Positions 1 to 12,195 of a DNA stretch of 64,000 nt are shown here, one piece after another. The DNA comes from Gnetum montanum (taxonomy: Eukaryota; Streptophyta; Gnetopsida; Gnetales; Gnetaceae). The notes under the pieces were generated by a model. It was given only the letters and a program-made list of their open reading frames with translations, was not told the origin of the DNA and ran no database searches. Numbering within the stretch: position 1 is the first letter of the stretch; the number at the start of each line of letters is the position of its first letter. The stretch is from NCBI GenBank assembly GCA_015680685.1, contig MNCI01030542.1, positions 219,546 through 283,545 on the forward strand, in the 5' to 3' direction. A program made the position numbers and the translations under genes.

Positions 1-395
1 CAAGAATTACAAATAAGATTGTAAGCTCAGCTTCTAAATTTGTACAAAGATATAGTGAAAAAACTGATAAAGATAGAAGTTTCATGACTTTGCTTATTAA
101 AAGAGAAGCTAAAGTAGACAAAGTAAGAGATAATTTGTTACAGAATACCTCTCAGGTTACAAGATGATTTGATAGGAAAGCTTTGAAAAGAACTTTCAAG
201 ATAGGGGACCTTGTCCTGTTATGGAATATAAAGAAACCAAATAAGTTTACCCCGACATAGATTGGTCCCTTTCAAATTACAAAGAAATTGTTAGAGGATA
301 CTTACAAATTATCAACTTTGGATGGCATGGAATTGCAATTTCCATATAATGTTTTGCATATAAAACATTATTTGGGACAATTGCATACAACTTGA
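1..395 (+). pseudogene. Ty3/gypsy integrase C-terminus (decayed, 5' end outside window)
   Basis: One frame ending in TGA at 393-395 reads as the tail of a gypsy polyprotein: FKIGDLVLLWN, then GPFQI, TYKLSTLDG and NVLHIKHY. This is the usual GPY/F-type end of a plant gypsy integrase, which binds DNA during integration. Two in-frame stops (TGA near 164, TAG near 257) break it. Its sequence differs from the integrase tails at 4441 and 58553, which end in HEPKP and SHGED motifs, so it is from another gypsy lineage. It is on the plus strand, opposite to element A next door. The start lies before the window. Confidence 0.75.
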
Positions 396-1476
396 AGATG
401 TCCTTGCACAAAATAATATATGTATATACTATTAGGTAAATATTACTAGGAATATAGTGTCAATTAATATGTTTAATTATGCTTTATTTAAATTAGAAAA
501 TAATTTTCCTTTAAGTGAGGCAAGTGAAAGCCTATAAGTGAAACAAGTGGAATTCTACAAGTGTGACAAGTGGAGAAGGTGACTCATCCACCACTTAGTG
601 AAGATTGTGACAAATGGTTGGAATGCCTAAAAAAAAGGAAACTTGTTTGGTGGAATTTCAAATTTTTAGCACCTATAAAAAGAGGGTTAGATTGCTTAAG
701 ATTTCTTCATTTTTCAATTCAAGTTAAGTAGTGAAGGTTAGAGAGAGCTAATGGAGTTTGAGAGAGCAATGAGAAATCCTTTTATTCCATATGTGATGGG
801 ATGTTGCCCTGAGCGTGTATTGAAGGCTTACCTAAAGGCTAGGTCTTGTGGAGTTCCTAAAGAGTGTCCTTTTATGGCTTGGTTGTCCGACGAATTTCAG
901 GGTTCTGCGCTTGGTAATCCCAGCGGTAGTCCGATGTGTACGGCTAGTTGAGGAATCGGCTACTCATTGCTAAGCTAGAATGTGTGATAAGTACGACTTG
1001 GTTACGAGCACCCACGGGTGTGTACGGCTGGCTAAGAAATCGGCTGCTTATCACACTTAGGCTAAATAGGTGCCTCAGTATGACCGCTTCGAGCACTTGC
1101 GTTACGTGTGGCGATCCTAGTAACGGTTAGCATTTGGTAAGCCACAGTTGCATAGTTCAGGGTGTGTCCGGTAAGTGGGAACGGATGCTGACGCTAGTTA
1201 ATTTAGACTAGGACATTAGTTAGAGTTAGTTTAGTTTTCTCAACCCTTTCCCTGATAGCATAGAAGATAAACCGTGAAAATACCAAAAAAATCATATACC
1301 TCAGACTTGCTTAACCATACACCGTGACACCTACAAGCAAGCCTGGGAAGACAACGAACGATTAACCCCAAGTGTTTCTTGTGGTGTTAAGGCATTTAGT
1401 TTGCGGAGTTCGACCGAATCGCGTGTGCACGCTCGTATTTGTATGGTTGAGTGTAGGGGTACCTCGCCACTCATCA
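396..1476 (+). repeat. LTR-derived stretch, probably 3' or solo LTR material
   Basis: Follows the integrase end directly. A TATA-like box (TATAAAAA, 674-681) is followed by a transcribed-leader-like stretch. From about 890 the sequence matches the U5 style of the other LTRs here: GGTAATCCCAG blocks near 915, a TACGACTTGGTTACGAGCA block near 990 and the terminus GGGGTACCTCGCCACTCATCA-like end at 1456-1476. No tRNA-Asp primer site follows 1476, so this is a 3' or solo LTR. The left LTR border and whether 396-889 belongs to the same LTR are uncertain; a junction near 890 between two LTR families is possible. The 66-codon ATG frame at 751-951 lies in this leader and I do not recognise it. Confidence 0.5.
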
Positions 1477-1552
1477 AAGGATGATTGTATTTTATTAGAT
1501 GATAGAATTTTGATGAGAAATGATAAAATTTTAGTTTACCAAAAGTCATAGT

Positions 1553-2408
1553 TGATGAGCAGCAAGATACCCCTATGCCCAACTATACAAATCACAGGTA
1601 TTCACATGTGATCCGATCAAATTCCATAGACTATAATTACTATGTACACTAGAGCTAAATAATGTGTGCATGTTTTCTATTCGTTGTCTTCCCAATCCCA
1701 CTTGTGGAATGCAATTGTATGGTTAAGTGTGACTAAGGTGTAATATTTTTATTATTTTGTGTTTTTATGAAAGTAGTCGCCTAAAACAAAGATGAAAGTA
1801 AAAGTAAGAGTGATTAATTGCTAAGTAGACTATGGTATAATTGAGCCTAACATAAGTAATTATTCCCACTTTCTAGATACATCCTAAACTTTGCATAAAC
1901 ATTGCTGGGTTGTCAAATGCTAATCGTTTATGAGCTACCAAGTGTTACATGTATATTCGAAGGGGTCATGCCTATGTATTTCAATGAGTTGCTTGATTAA
2001 TAAAAATTAATTACTACATAAATAATATTTATGTAAATTGCAAGAAATATAAATGCATAAGAGAGAAAGTCTCAAGTGCTGCAAGGAATGGATCAAAGAG
2101 TTTGTTTTTATTGCCAACACAATGGTGTGTTTAGGTACATCAATGCTTGAATAAAGATCCATTCACACTTAGATCTTCTTCTGTGGGCACTTGGAAAATA
2201 TTCTAACTCTCAAATGAACAAATTGCAAGAGTTCTGCTACTTGACTAACAAAAACTTTCTCCCAATTGTGCACTTGGGCACTATATTTATAGACCCGGGA
2301 GTAATCCTGTGATATCGAATGTACAATATCGCATCTTGGGCCACAATATCGCATACCCAATATCCCAGCCATCTTGATATCAAAGCATATGAAAAACATG
2401 ATTTATCA
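1553..2408 (-). repeat. 3' LTR of element A
   Basis: 856 bp. U3 holds several GATATC/CAATATCGC-like palindromes (about 2310-2390), a TATA box on the minus strand (plus-strand TATATTTATAG near 2283-2292), and a U5 with the block TTGCATAAACA to the TCATCA terminus. Matches 10816-11658 along its whole length. Confidence 0.88.
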
Positions 2409-2418
2409 TACCCCCATG
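2409..2418 (-). other. Polypurine tract of element A
   Basis: Sense strand CATGGGGGTA immediately before the 3' LTR start TGATAAAT. The same G-run tract precedes the 3' LTRs of C, D, G and E, as expected for the plus-strand DNA primer. Confidence 0.8.
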
Positions 2419-2493
2419 ACTGAATGAAAACTCATCCTTGAGTATAAAAGAAGAGGAACAAGTTCTTTACAAAATACATTAGGGGGTGTAGAC

Positions 2494-2751
2494 TTATTTG
2501 ACTGACATGCAAAGTGACACAGAGAAAACAAACAAATATAGAAGTGCTCGAGTATACAATATTACAATTATGTACAAAATTGGGTGTTCATGACAACAGG
2601 AAAAAACACCCATGGATCCAAAGGACATCCAACCCATCTTGGCAACAAAAGAATGAGAGAGAGGTAGAAGAGATCCAACAGTCATGAACAATCTCCTACG
2701 AGTGATATGGTTGCATCCTCCTTGGTGACGATAGTCCCACTTCTAGTCCAT
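2494..2751 (-). pseudogene. Small 3' ORF of element A with hydrophobic C-terminus (one internal stop)
   Basis: A 258-nt frame starting at an ATG just after a splice-acceptor-like site (sense TTGTGACTATAG, then TGGGAAGCATGG). It ends in TGA-free sequence up to a TAA at 2494. The product would be 85 residues with a conserved middle (RRLFMT, FVAKMGWMSF, SCCHEHPIL) and a C-terminal run of hydrophobic residues (YLFVFSVSLCMSV) that could be a membrane segment. The copy in element D (60189-60446) has exactly the same length without indels, although both elements are otherwise full of frameshifts. One TGG-to-TAG change breaks it at codon 3. It sits where ORF3 sits in C, G and E. Function unknown; coding status is inference. 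Confidence 0.45.
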
Positions 2752-3112
2752 GCTTCCCACTATAGTCACAACAAAACCAAGGATTAGTATATATAGTGCA
2801 ATAGATAATAGCTAAATATCTTGTCTTGTCGGTGATTTTATTTAGTCAATTTGTGATTGTGATACATTTTTTGCTTGATATTATTAGTGGAAATACTAAC
2901 GAATGGGTTAAGTAAGAGAAGCGATCCATACAATTTAGAAAAAAGATTAACACAAGGAATACTAGAAAGAGGGTATTCAAAATAATAAAAAAGAAGTTCA
3001 TTACAAACAATTGTAAAGGTGCGTACAATTGGATGACTTGGATGGAGTAAATAAAAAGAATTTGATTGTAACAATGTCTAAGGATAAAGAACTTAACTTA
3101 ATCAAACCAAAA

Positions 3113-3169
3113 GATATGCAAGTGGGTCCTCCCCAAAGTAGGCATAGGAATTTTATGCCCTTGCATAAC
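3113..3169 (-). other. Conserved hairpin in 3' region of element A
   Basis: Sense arms TATGCAAG and CTTGCATA (8 bp, then a mismatch and one more pair), extended inward by GGG/CCC across a bulged A, with an inner GGCATA/TATGCC hairpin. Equivalent structures occur at 31907-31963 (C), 51364-51420 (G) and 59775-59831 (D). Confidence 0.6.
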
Positions 3170-3622
3170 TTCAAACCAAGGAGTCTATGGGCTTCATGGA
3201 TGATTAATGATTATGGCAAGTTAAGTACACAAACCCAAAAGTAACCACCTAAGAAACTTGACACATCAAATCAAAACATTGAATCAAAACATGAAACCAG
3301 TAGTGAGGTGAGGCATGAAAAGCATAGATGGATGACAAAGAGAGTGGAATGGAGTTCCTAATTATGGTCACATGCAGTCCCTTGTGGAGTTTGTGATTAA
3401 CTGACTTGGTAGGATCCTTCCTTAGTCCAAATCAAAACCAACCACTTTCAATTACTTTGCATTGACATTCTAAGGCTAGTCCATCTCCTGAGACACAAGA
3501 ATGCTCTGACAAAACAACCACCATTCCAAATTGGAGAGAAGGTATAAAGTGAGAAAGGGCCTTAATTAGAGGAGACAAAACAAGTCTCATAACCAGTGCT
3601 TGTAGCCCTTTATTTGGTCTAA

Positions 3623-3818
3623 GGGGTGTACTTTGAATTCCCATGTTTGTTTTCTTTTCTTTTTTCTTTTTTTTTTCTTTTTGGATGGGAACCACACCAT
3701 GCAAAGACCCATGCATTTTTTGCATTTATTTTGTCCAAGAGGTGTGCTTTGAATCCTCATCTTCATCATCATCATCATCTTCTTCTTCTTTTTCTTTTTT
3801 ATGATGAGGACCACACCA
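3623..3818 (-). repeat. Tandem pair of hairpins with A-rich loops, element A
   Basis: Two roughly 75-bp units in tandem, each reading (sense) TGCATGGTGTGGT, an A-rich stretch, then ATTCAAAGCACACC. Unit 1 pairs TCCTCATC with GATGAGGA and GGTGTG with CACACC; unit 2 pairs TTCCCAT with ATGGGAA. The A-rich loop of unit 1 includes an expanded GAT/GAA microsatellite. Counterparts at 50726-50911 (G) and 59189-59319 (D). Confidence 0.55.
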
Positions 3819-4440
3819 TGCAAGGACTCATTTGACTTCCTATTGTGAAATGATGGGGAATGGTGAGAAGCTTACAAGAACACTTCTACACATAAGAAAA
3901 TAGAAAAGCATGAAGAATATCGCATCCCTTTGAAGCCACACCTTATCCAAACCTTTCATTCCTTCCCAATTCTGAAAACTACACAAGTCATGAATTTATT
4001 AAAGTCCCATTAATGAAGAAGAGACCGCATGCTTCCAAACCAAGGAAAACCATAGAGTATGTGGATGGGTGGATGACGTGGACCCACTTTCTATTACATG
4101 AAAGGAGACTATGTCCTAGTCATTAGTAACGACATTCAAATTCAAAAATCAGACATCATCAATCAAATTACAAATGAAACATACCACCATTGAGTAGTGC
4201 GTTACCATTGTACCTGCTACCTTATTAGCAAAAAAGTAGAGAAACATATTAAACACAAGAAAACATAACCATAAAATAAAGTAAAAAAGTTGATAATAGA
4301 TATTAAATATATTAATGATGGTGTAAAACAAAAACTAAGAGAAGATCAATAACCTTAAAAAATATAAATTTGTAAAACAAAAATGTATAACCAAAAGTTG
4401 TAAAACAAAAAAGTCAAAAATTGAGGAGCTGCCTAAAGTG

Positions 4441-7400
4441 TTAGTATGGGTGGCCATCTTCCCCATGACTAAGTTGGAAGGGGGAGATCTGAAAGATTGA
4501 GTGTAGTTGTCCATCTAACAAGGTGTTTGTCATGTTGGTTGGCTTGGGCTCATGGAAAGGTTTTATTTGTTGAATGTTGATTAGTTGTTTCTTGTCTGGG
4601 CTATTAGGTTTGTAGATGATCATGGCCTCAGATGGAAAAGTCTCATCAACAATGTAAGGTTCTTCCCACAATGTTTGAAATTTGGTTCGTTGGGGTACAT
4701 GTGCAGGATTCCAATAGAGAACCTTGTCTCCTAGTTGAAACTTGACTTTTTTTATTTTGAGATCATGGCATTTCTTGTTGAATGCCTTATGCATTTCATT
4801 GGATGATAGGGCCATTAACCGATTTTCATCTAACAAGTTGAGACTCATTAATCATTCTTTCTATGTTAGACTTAGATTTAGGTCAAGATCGCAAGCTGTA
4901 AAGATTATATGGAGTTTTGATTGGATGGGCAATGTTGGTAGTTTTCCGTACACAAGCTCATAAGGAGAATAACCTATGGGAATTTTCCATGTGGAGCAAT
5001 AGGCCCAAAGGACATCATTTAACTTAGTGCTCTAGTCCCTTCAGTACTTGCTAATGGTACACATTAAAATTTTTGTAATCTCCTAATTAGTGACCTTAGC
5101 TTGACCATTGGCTTGGGGGTAATATGGAGTTGTGAGTTTATACTCAACCCCCAAGTGTTGCATCAGTTCCAAAAAGTGGCACCTATAAAATGAGTTCCAT
5201 TATCAGAAATTAATGCATGAGGTACACCAAACCTATTTATGATATTTTGTTGCACAAACTAAGCAACAATGATGGATGTATAATCAGTGATGGTTGCTGC
5301 TTCTACCCACTTGGTAAAATAGTCAACTACAATTATTATATATGTCTTTCCATTTGATAAAGGTGTGATGGGACCATAAAGTCAATGCCCCAAATATTGA
5401 ATGGCTCAAGAGGTTGAATCCATTGTTGTGACCCCTCCATTTGAACTGTCATTCTACCATTCCTCTGGAAACAATCATAAGCATGGATGAATTGGGATGC
5501 ATCCCTAAAGATTGTTGGCCAATAATACCTAGCGATGAGGATGTTTATGGCCATGCATCTCCCAACATAATGGCCCCCAAAAGGGCCTTCGAGAGCATCC
5601 TAGAGAATGTGCAGTTGATCTGTATCAGGGACACACCAACGAACCAAGTTGTTAGGATAGATTTTGTAAAGGTTTCTCTTAATTTCCATGAAATACTTGA
5701 CCCGGTGAAGAAATTGTTGTTTCTTGCTAATGTCCAGCCCTTGTGGCATTCTTGCTTGAGCAAATAAGTAAGGATGATGTCATACCATTTTGGTTCATCA
5801 GGCATTTACGCATTAATAAAACCTACAAGGAGAGATTCATTGGGAAATTAATTAGATAAAGGATTCTCTTTCTCCTTGTCATCCCATCTTAATTACGATA
5901 AGTGATTTGCGACTACATTCTCTACACATCTTCGATCTACCATTGTGAGATCGAACTCCTATAAAATCATGAGCCATTATATGATACATGAGCTCACCAT
6001 TGATTTATTCATCAGAAATCGAATGATGTTATGATCTGTATGCACGAACACTTTGTAGTCAAGCACATAGTGCCTGAACTTCTCTAAGGAAAACACCACT
6101 ACCATCAACTCCTTTTATGTGGTGGTGTAGTTTAGTCATGCACTTGCAATGCTCCAGCTTACATAGTGAATGTAATATGGATGTTTTTGATCACCCATTT
6201 GCAAAAGCACTACCCCCAAAGCATAATTTGATGCATCAATCATCACATGAAACGTTCTAGACCAATCTAGTGCTTGAAGAATTGGGATTTCAACAAGCTT
6301 TTTCTTTAATTGCTAAAATGCTGCTTCACATGCAAGGGTCTAAATGAATGATGCATCCTTCTTTGTCAATTCTACCAACGGCTTGGTAATTTTGGAAGAA
6401 TTCTTGATGAAGCACCGGTAGTAGCCAATATGACCAAGGAATGACTGTACTTCTTTAACTGTTTGAGGTTGACAGGTTATTCCTTGGATGACCCTTATTT
6501 TTTTAGGGTCCACCTTGATTCCTACTTTTGAAATGTGATTCCCCAAGAATATGCCTTCTTAGACCATAATATGGCTCTTTTTCCAATAGAATAGAAGGTT
6601 TGTTTCGACACATCTCTTCAACACCTACTCAAGAAAGTCCATGGCTTGCTCAAACGTAGCTCTGTAGGTAGAAAAATCATCCATAAAAACTTCTACCCCC
6701 TACCAATCTATTATTGGAAAATGCTAAGAACTAATCGTTAAAATGTGGCTAGGGCATTACATAGACCAAATGGCATCTAATGGTAAGCAAAAGTCCCCCA
6801 AGGACTTGTGAAAGTTATCTTTGCCTAGTCCTCTGGTGTAATTCGGATTTGGTTATAACCACTATAACTATCCAGAAAGCTATAATAGTAGTGCCCAGAA
6901 ATGGTGTCCAGCACTTGGTCAATGAAAGATAATGAAAAATGATCCTTAAAAGTTACCATGTTAAGCAGCCGAAAATCAATGCACACCCACCATTTGTCTC
7001 CTTTCTTGGGTATGATCATGAGTGGACTAACTCACTAACTATCTATGACAAGGTAAATGATCCCACCTTGAGAAGTTGTTCAATCTTCTATTTGATAATT
7101 TGCTTTAATTTAGGATTTAAATGCTGCTGCAATTGTCATTTTGGCTTAATGGCAGGGTCAATGTATATCTGATGTTGGCATATTCTTGGATCTATCCTAG
7201 TGAGTTTAGAATATGACCAAGCAAAGGCTGCTAACCACTTTTCCATAACTTTTATCTACTTTTTCTTCTATTTTATAGCAAGTTTGGCATTAATAATAAC
7301 CAACCTCCCATTTTTCAAAAATATGTACTCCATTCCAGTCGGTAGCATCTTCAATTCAAGGGGCTCTTGTTTAAAATTGTCAAGAATTTTCAACTCATCT

Positions 7401-7504
7401 AAATTGACATCATCATTTGCTCCTTTGGAGAGCTGGTGATGAACTTGCTCAAGTTCATCCATACTTGTAACATATTCATACATTAGGCCCTCAATAGGGT
7501 CCAT
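4441..7504 (-). pseudogene. Element A pol: reverse transcriptase, RNase H, integrase
   Basis: Several minus-strand frames together give a Ty3/gypsy pol. RT: MIIPKKGDKWWVCIDFRLLN at 7019 downward, LDSYSGYNQIRI near 6850, and the catalytic FMDD box intact (plus-strand ATCATCCAT near 6678-6687). RT/RNase H connection: SFLGHIGYYRCFIKN near 6430; RNase H starts with the IDASNYALG motif near 6230. Integrase: zinc-binding N-terminus and YYWPTIFRDASQF near 5530, core start FNIWGIDFM near 5390, and a C-terminus with KVKFQLGDKVLYWNP (4730s) ending at HPY-stop (4441). Stops and frameshifts interrupt every domain. Order RT-RH-INT places it in Ty3/gypsy. Confidence 0.88.
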
Positions 7505-7668
7505 GCATAATGTACTATTGCTAGCATCAACTATCTACCACTAGGTGCCTTCTTGTTTTATGGTTGCTGCATACAGACATCTCTGGATCTCAGCCTCTGG
7601 TGCACACTGATTGAATGCAAAGATAGATGTTTGCTTTACTAACCATAACTTCTACACACAATGACACC

Positions 7669-8247
7669 CTAAATTGTTATACACGATACATGGAACTCTC
7701 TTCTTCTTGATCTTCCAAATTCATTTTCTTTTGATATTTCCAAGGAAAAATCTCTAATGCCCATTTTGGCATCAACAGTACTTAACCATGCCCTTTCCAT
7801 AATGATTGAAAAGTCCCCCTTGTAGTTATTCACTTTGACTACTACAAAATTAGTGGGATATGACCACCCAAAAATGGTGGTGACGATGTTCTCAACCAAT
7901 CCCAATGGAATAGTGATGGACTGGTCCATCAATTCCAACCGGATGTTGCTCTTCTTCAAGGGAGGAAGGTTCCACATGGTGTACATCTCGTGCGAGATCA
8001 AATTAACACTAGAACCAAAGTCAATAAGAGCTTTACAAGGCTCAGTCCTAGAAATTTGCAAGTAAACTAGGGGACTCCCGAGATCAGCTAATTTTCTAGG
8101 CAGGTTACCTACTCGAATCCAATCAGATACAACATGTTTCAACATTACAGTATGAATTTGAGAAGGATTTTGGTTTGAAGGGAACTCAGATAAAAAGGAA
8201 ATAGAGGAAGATGGAGGAGCAGGGTTACCAATGATTAATGTGTCCAA
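7669..8247 (-). pseudogene. Element A retropepsin-like protease domain
   Basis: An open 192-codon frame. The motif CKALIDFGSSVNLIS marks the aspartic protease active site of plant Ty3/gypsy elements, normally D-S/T-G; here the serine is phenylalanine (DFG), so activity is doubtful. Downstream blocks MYTMWNLPPLKKS, PLGLVE and ERAWLSTVDAKMG match the copies in C, D and G. The protease would cut the Gag-Pol polyprotein. Confidence 0.8.
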
Positions 8248-8343
8248 GGGCTTTGGTGGACTACAAGGTCTGAAGAAGGGTCTTTTTCTTTATTTGTGGT
8301 TCTAAACTGCTTGATGGATTAACCAATTGTAAGTTAACTGCCC

Positions 8344-10647
8344 TCATAGCAGTCCTTTTCTATGGTTGTGCAGGCAATTCACCCTGCATGGACATAGCAG
8401 GTGGTAGCTATGTGGGAGGTGGAGGAGTAGGTGCAAGGACAAGAGGTACATGAGGATAATAGGTGGCATCCCTCCTTGGATAGGGTGATTGGTATGTTTC
8501 AAGAGGATAGTGGTGAGGTTGATAAGTAGCAACGTGACCAGAGGAGTCCCGTGGAGATGAAGGTTGCTGAACATAGTAACCATAGGGATTTGGTTACTAG
8601 TAATGGTATTGCTATCTTGGAGGTGGCAATGTCCACAATTGTGGTTGCTACCACTACTAGTACAATTTGTAAGGTTGCAGAGGAGTTCCACTTGGGTAGT
8701 ACTGTTGTGGTTGGTGGAATTGTCAAGAATTGCCTTGTGGATAAGGTAATCTTTTGGGTGTTTACCTTTGTGCAAGTCATGGATGTAAGGCATACACCCT
8801 AGATTCCTGCAAGTGTGATACAACTGGATAACATCTCTTAGAATGTTCATATTGGCAAACATCACACCTACCATCATCATCTAAGTCGCTATTTGTAGCC
8901 ATCTCTATCATAGCCATTTTACCTTTACCCTTAGATATGACACATTCAGCCTCCTTACACCTTCGACGCTCACGTTCACCACTTTGCTCATTGGACTTTT
9001 TAGTAATTTTTAAGACAGCTTGAAATCCATTGTCCATGGAGTTCCATAATTGATCAACCTTAGCCATAATTTCTAATTCCAATTTCTGGAATGGTAAGGT
9101 TTTCTAATTAACCACCTCATCTCTAGTGAATTCATCCTCACTGTCACAAAATCAAACCTCCTTCTTCTAAATAGAAGGATCTCTATTGTATTCTTCTGCA
9201 CTTTCATGTTTTCTCAGCTCTCCCTCCTCCTTGGCTACTTGCTCTATTAATTTTTGAATCTAACAGGCACTTAACTCTATTAATCTTCCTTGGGCATAGA
9301 TGTCAAGGGTTTTCTTGGTTTCAGACTATAACCCATCTATGATATGGTGAAGTTGATCAAGCTGAGAGTATCCATGGTTGAGACACCTATGTAATAGAGA
9401 GTAGTATCAACCAATAGCAACATCGAAGGGCTCATGATTCCCTTGTTTCCATCCTTGAATTTGTTTCCTTAAATTGGATACTCGGGAGTACGTTTAATAT
9501 TTATCATTGAATAATTCCAACATTTTACTCCACCACTTGATTGATTATAGTTCCAAGGATGGGTACCAATTGTCTACTTCCTTTATAAGTGTCCTTAGAA
9601 ATAATTTCAGCTTTTATCATTCGTTCTCAATATTCTGCAAGGCACATGCATCTTGAAAGGCTTGAAGATGATTTTGTGGATCAACATCATATACTCCCTC
9701 GAATCGAGGGATGTTGTTTATATCCAACCTCTTTATTCTACTGTTCTTCGCATGCCTTGTTGGAATCCTCACAACCTCTTCAATATTCAACATGCCCCAA
9801 GTAGCAAGTAAAGGTTCATCAAGGCCATAATGACAGTGCCTACAATGTTCTCTACTAGCCATTCTTTCTTGATGATGGGCCTCTCTGGATTGCCCACATC
9901 CTTAGTCACGACTATCTCGATGGTCCCTTCTATTGTTCTCGTCCCATGGGTCACCTCCATCATGGTTATTTCTTCTACAACCATAATCTGAACCAGATGA
10001 AGAAGAACATAATGATGATGAAGGGGAAGAAGAAGGGGAACTTGCTCCACACTAATGCCTATTACCCTTCCTTCAATGCTCGTGACCACGATCGTGATCA
10101 TGATTTGCTTTGTTCCCCTTTTCTTAACTTGCTTCTCTAGATCCATTTTTGTCATTGGATCTATTTTGACCAGAACCTAGATTATAGATTGTGGATTGTA
10201 CATTCTAGTTGAGGGCTCCTTGAACAAAGTCAAAGAGAGGAGAATCACTAAATAAGTGATCGCCTTCATCAATTAGGCCAAGAAAAGGTGGAAAATATTT
10301 GACCCCTTGCCCTTCACAAGCTCATTTTGGTGCTCTAGCTAATGATCCCTTAATCTTTGTGCTTTAATGGGATGATAATTCCTTGAGTTGGGATCTTGCA
10401 TCTCATATTCTCCATGAAGATGTTGAAGTTCGTGCCATGCAAGCATTAGCTAAAGCATTGTTGAAACAGATTGGTCAGGTGGCAACACAATGTTGCCTTC
10501 CATATTGTGCCACTGCATTAGTTCATCTTGATGCAAGATGAAGGTAAATTCTAGTACATACTCATTAGGATGAGCATATACCACCCAGTATTGTTGAGGC
10601 ACCTCAACTGCCCTGGGCGGAGATGGGCTCTTGTGAGAAGAAGACAT
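8344..10647 (-). pseudogene. Element A gag
   Basis: Starts at an ATG encoding MSSSHKSPSP (10647), the same start used in D and G, about 150 nt after the primer site. The N-terminal block WVVYAHPNEYVLEFTFILHQDE is shared with D and G. Capsid-type core around 9830-9300 reads NNIPRFEGVY, LQAFQDACALQNIE, then KLKLF and the ML-LFNDKY motif typical of the plant retrotransposon gag domain. A late knuckle, CDVCQYEHSKRC (near 8840), is a short C-x2-C-x3-H-x3-C form. It encoded the capsid/nucleocapsid. Many frameshifts. Confidence 0.82.
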
Positions 10648-10796
10648 TTTGTGTTAATAAACTTGTAAACAGTGTGCAGTTAAGGTTTAATTTAATGATA
10701 ATAATAATTTTTGTTTTTGTAAGATTTGACTCTTATGGTTGGAACAACGAGGTTACTAAGTTTCACTAGGTTTAGATAGTGCAGGAAGAACTATAG

Positions 10797-10814
10797 TCCC
10801 CGGCAACAACGCCA
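10797..10814 (-). other. Primer binding site (tRNA-Asp) of element A
   Basis: Sense TGGCGTTGTTGCCGGGGA, one base after the 5' LTR end. It is nearly perfectly complementary to the 3' end of plant tRNA-Asp(GUC) (…CCCCGGCAACGGCGCCA), the primer known from Athila/Tat-type elements. Best preserved primer site in the window. Confidence 0.88.
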
Positions 10815-10815
10815 A

Positions 10816-11658
10816 TGATGAGTGGCAAGGTGCCCTTACACCCAACCATACGAATCACAGGCGTTCACATGCGATCCAATCAAATTCTCTAGACTAGAAT
10901 TACTAAGTACACTAGAGCTAAACAATGCGTGTGTTTGTTCATTCGTTGTCTTCCCAGTCCCACTTGTCGAATGCAATTGTATGGTTAAGTGTGATTGAGG
11001 TGTAAGATTTTTATTATTTTGTGTTTTTATGACATTACTTGCCTAGAATAGAGATTAAAGTAAAAGTAAGAATGATTAATTGCTAAGTAGACTATGGTCT
11101 AATCTAGCCTAACACAAGAAATCGTTCCCACTTTCCAAACACATCCTGAACTTTGCATAAACACTGTTGAGTTGTTAAATGCTAATTGTTTCTAAGCTAC
11201 CAAGTGTCACACATATGTTCGAAGGGGTTGTGCCTATGTATTTTAATGAGTTGCTTAATTAATCAAAATTAATTACTGCATAAATAATATTTATGTAAAT
11301 TGCATGAAATATAAATGCATAAGAAAGAAAGTCTCAAGTGCTGCAAGGAATGGATCAAAGAGTTCGTCTTCATTGCTAACACAATGGTGTGTTCAAGTAC
11401 ATCAATGTGTAAATAAAGATTCGTTCACCTGCTGTGGGCACTTTGAAAATATTCTAACTCTCAAATGAACAAACTGCAAGAGTTTTGCCACTTGACTGTC
11501 AAGAACTTTCTCCCAATTGTGCACCTAGGCATTGTATTTATAGATCGAGAGTAATCCTACGATATCAAATGTACGATATCACATCTTGGGCCACGATATC
11601 ATGTACCCAATATCACGGCCACCTCGATATCAGAGCATATGAAAAACACGATTTATCA
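10816..11658 (-). repeat. 5' LTR of element A
   Basis: 843 bp, minus orientation. U3 with GATATC-type palindromes (about 11560-11640); TATA box as plus-strand TATTTATA at 11535-11542; U5 ends TCATCA directly before the primer site. Pairs with 1553-2408. Confidence 0.88.
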
Positions 11659-12190
11659 ACAGTATTACAACACAGGTTGTGGTTTCTTGACCATGATTGT
11701 ACCATGAGTCATGGTTAGCAAAAACAAATAAATAAATTAAATTCAGAATTCCATGAGCACACCATAAGTGAGCTACAAGTTATAGTCTCTACAACTAGAG
11801 AATAAATGTTATTTGAGTGTTTCACAAGTATCTCACAAGTTCTCCACAAGTTGTGTAGCTTTGTCTTATTCTAATGTAGAGACCACAAGTTGTGGTTTAA
11901 AAAAAAATGTCAACTACATGTCATGGTTAACTCATGGTTGTGTATTCTTGCAAATGCTAATGACCATTGGCACATTTTGGCCATTTCATGGAGCAGACTG
12001 GTAAGATTAAATGGGTTAAAAGTTCATTGGAGAAGTGGCTAAAGTTTGGGTTTGAAAAAAAAAATATGGGAGCATAGCGTCTATATCAAGCTTACAAAGG
12101 GACCCAAAATCTTTGGACATGGAAAGATAAAAAACATATATATATCCTCAAGTTTTGTAGCATATCTTGCTAATCTGGCCTCAATAAGAA
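11659..12190. other. Non-coding flank of element A with CAAGTTGTGG / TCATGGTTG repeats
   Basis: No gene seen. Short direct repeats recur: ACAGGTTGTGGTTT near 11665 and ACAAGTTGTGGTTT near 11885; ACCACAAGTTGTGGT near 11881 is an odd-centred palindrome. Similar TCATGGTTG words recur near 15120-15230. Perhaps an old MITE or simple duplication; I cannot define its ends. Confidence 0.35.
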
Positions 12191-12195
12191 GGAAG

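Larger units (their letters stand above)
1553..11658 (-). mobile_element. Element A: complete Ty3/gypsy LTR retrotransposon (gag-PR-RT-RH-INT), decayed
   Basis: A 10.1 kb element bounded by two similar LTRs (1553-2408 and 10816-11658) that begin TGATAAATC and end TCATCA in the sense direction. Target-site duplication ATAGT (1548-1552) and ACAGT (11659-11663), 4 of 5 bases. A primer site for tRNA-Asp follows the 5' LTR and a polypurine tract precedes the 3' LTR. Internal order on the minus strand is gag, protease, RT, RNase H, integrase, then about 2 kb of 3' sequence with conserved RNA-like structures and a small ORF. The LTRs differ at many sites by eye (about 85-88% alike), so insertion is old. 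Same family as element D. Confidence 0.9.

Noticed and set aside
3587-3835. Open frames full of Lys or His/Leu runs near 3.6-3.8 kb
   Set aside because: Translation of the A-rich hairpin loops and GAT/GAA microsatellite in element A; not coding.
8551-8802. Plus-strand frames inside element A gag-PR
   Set aside because: Antisense shadows of the Pro/His/Thr-rich gag-protease linker; equivalent shadows recur in D and G.
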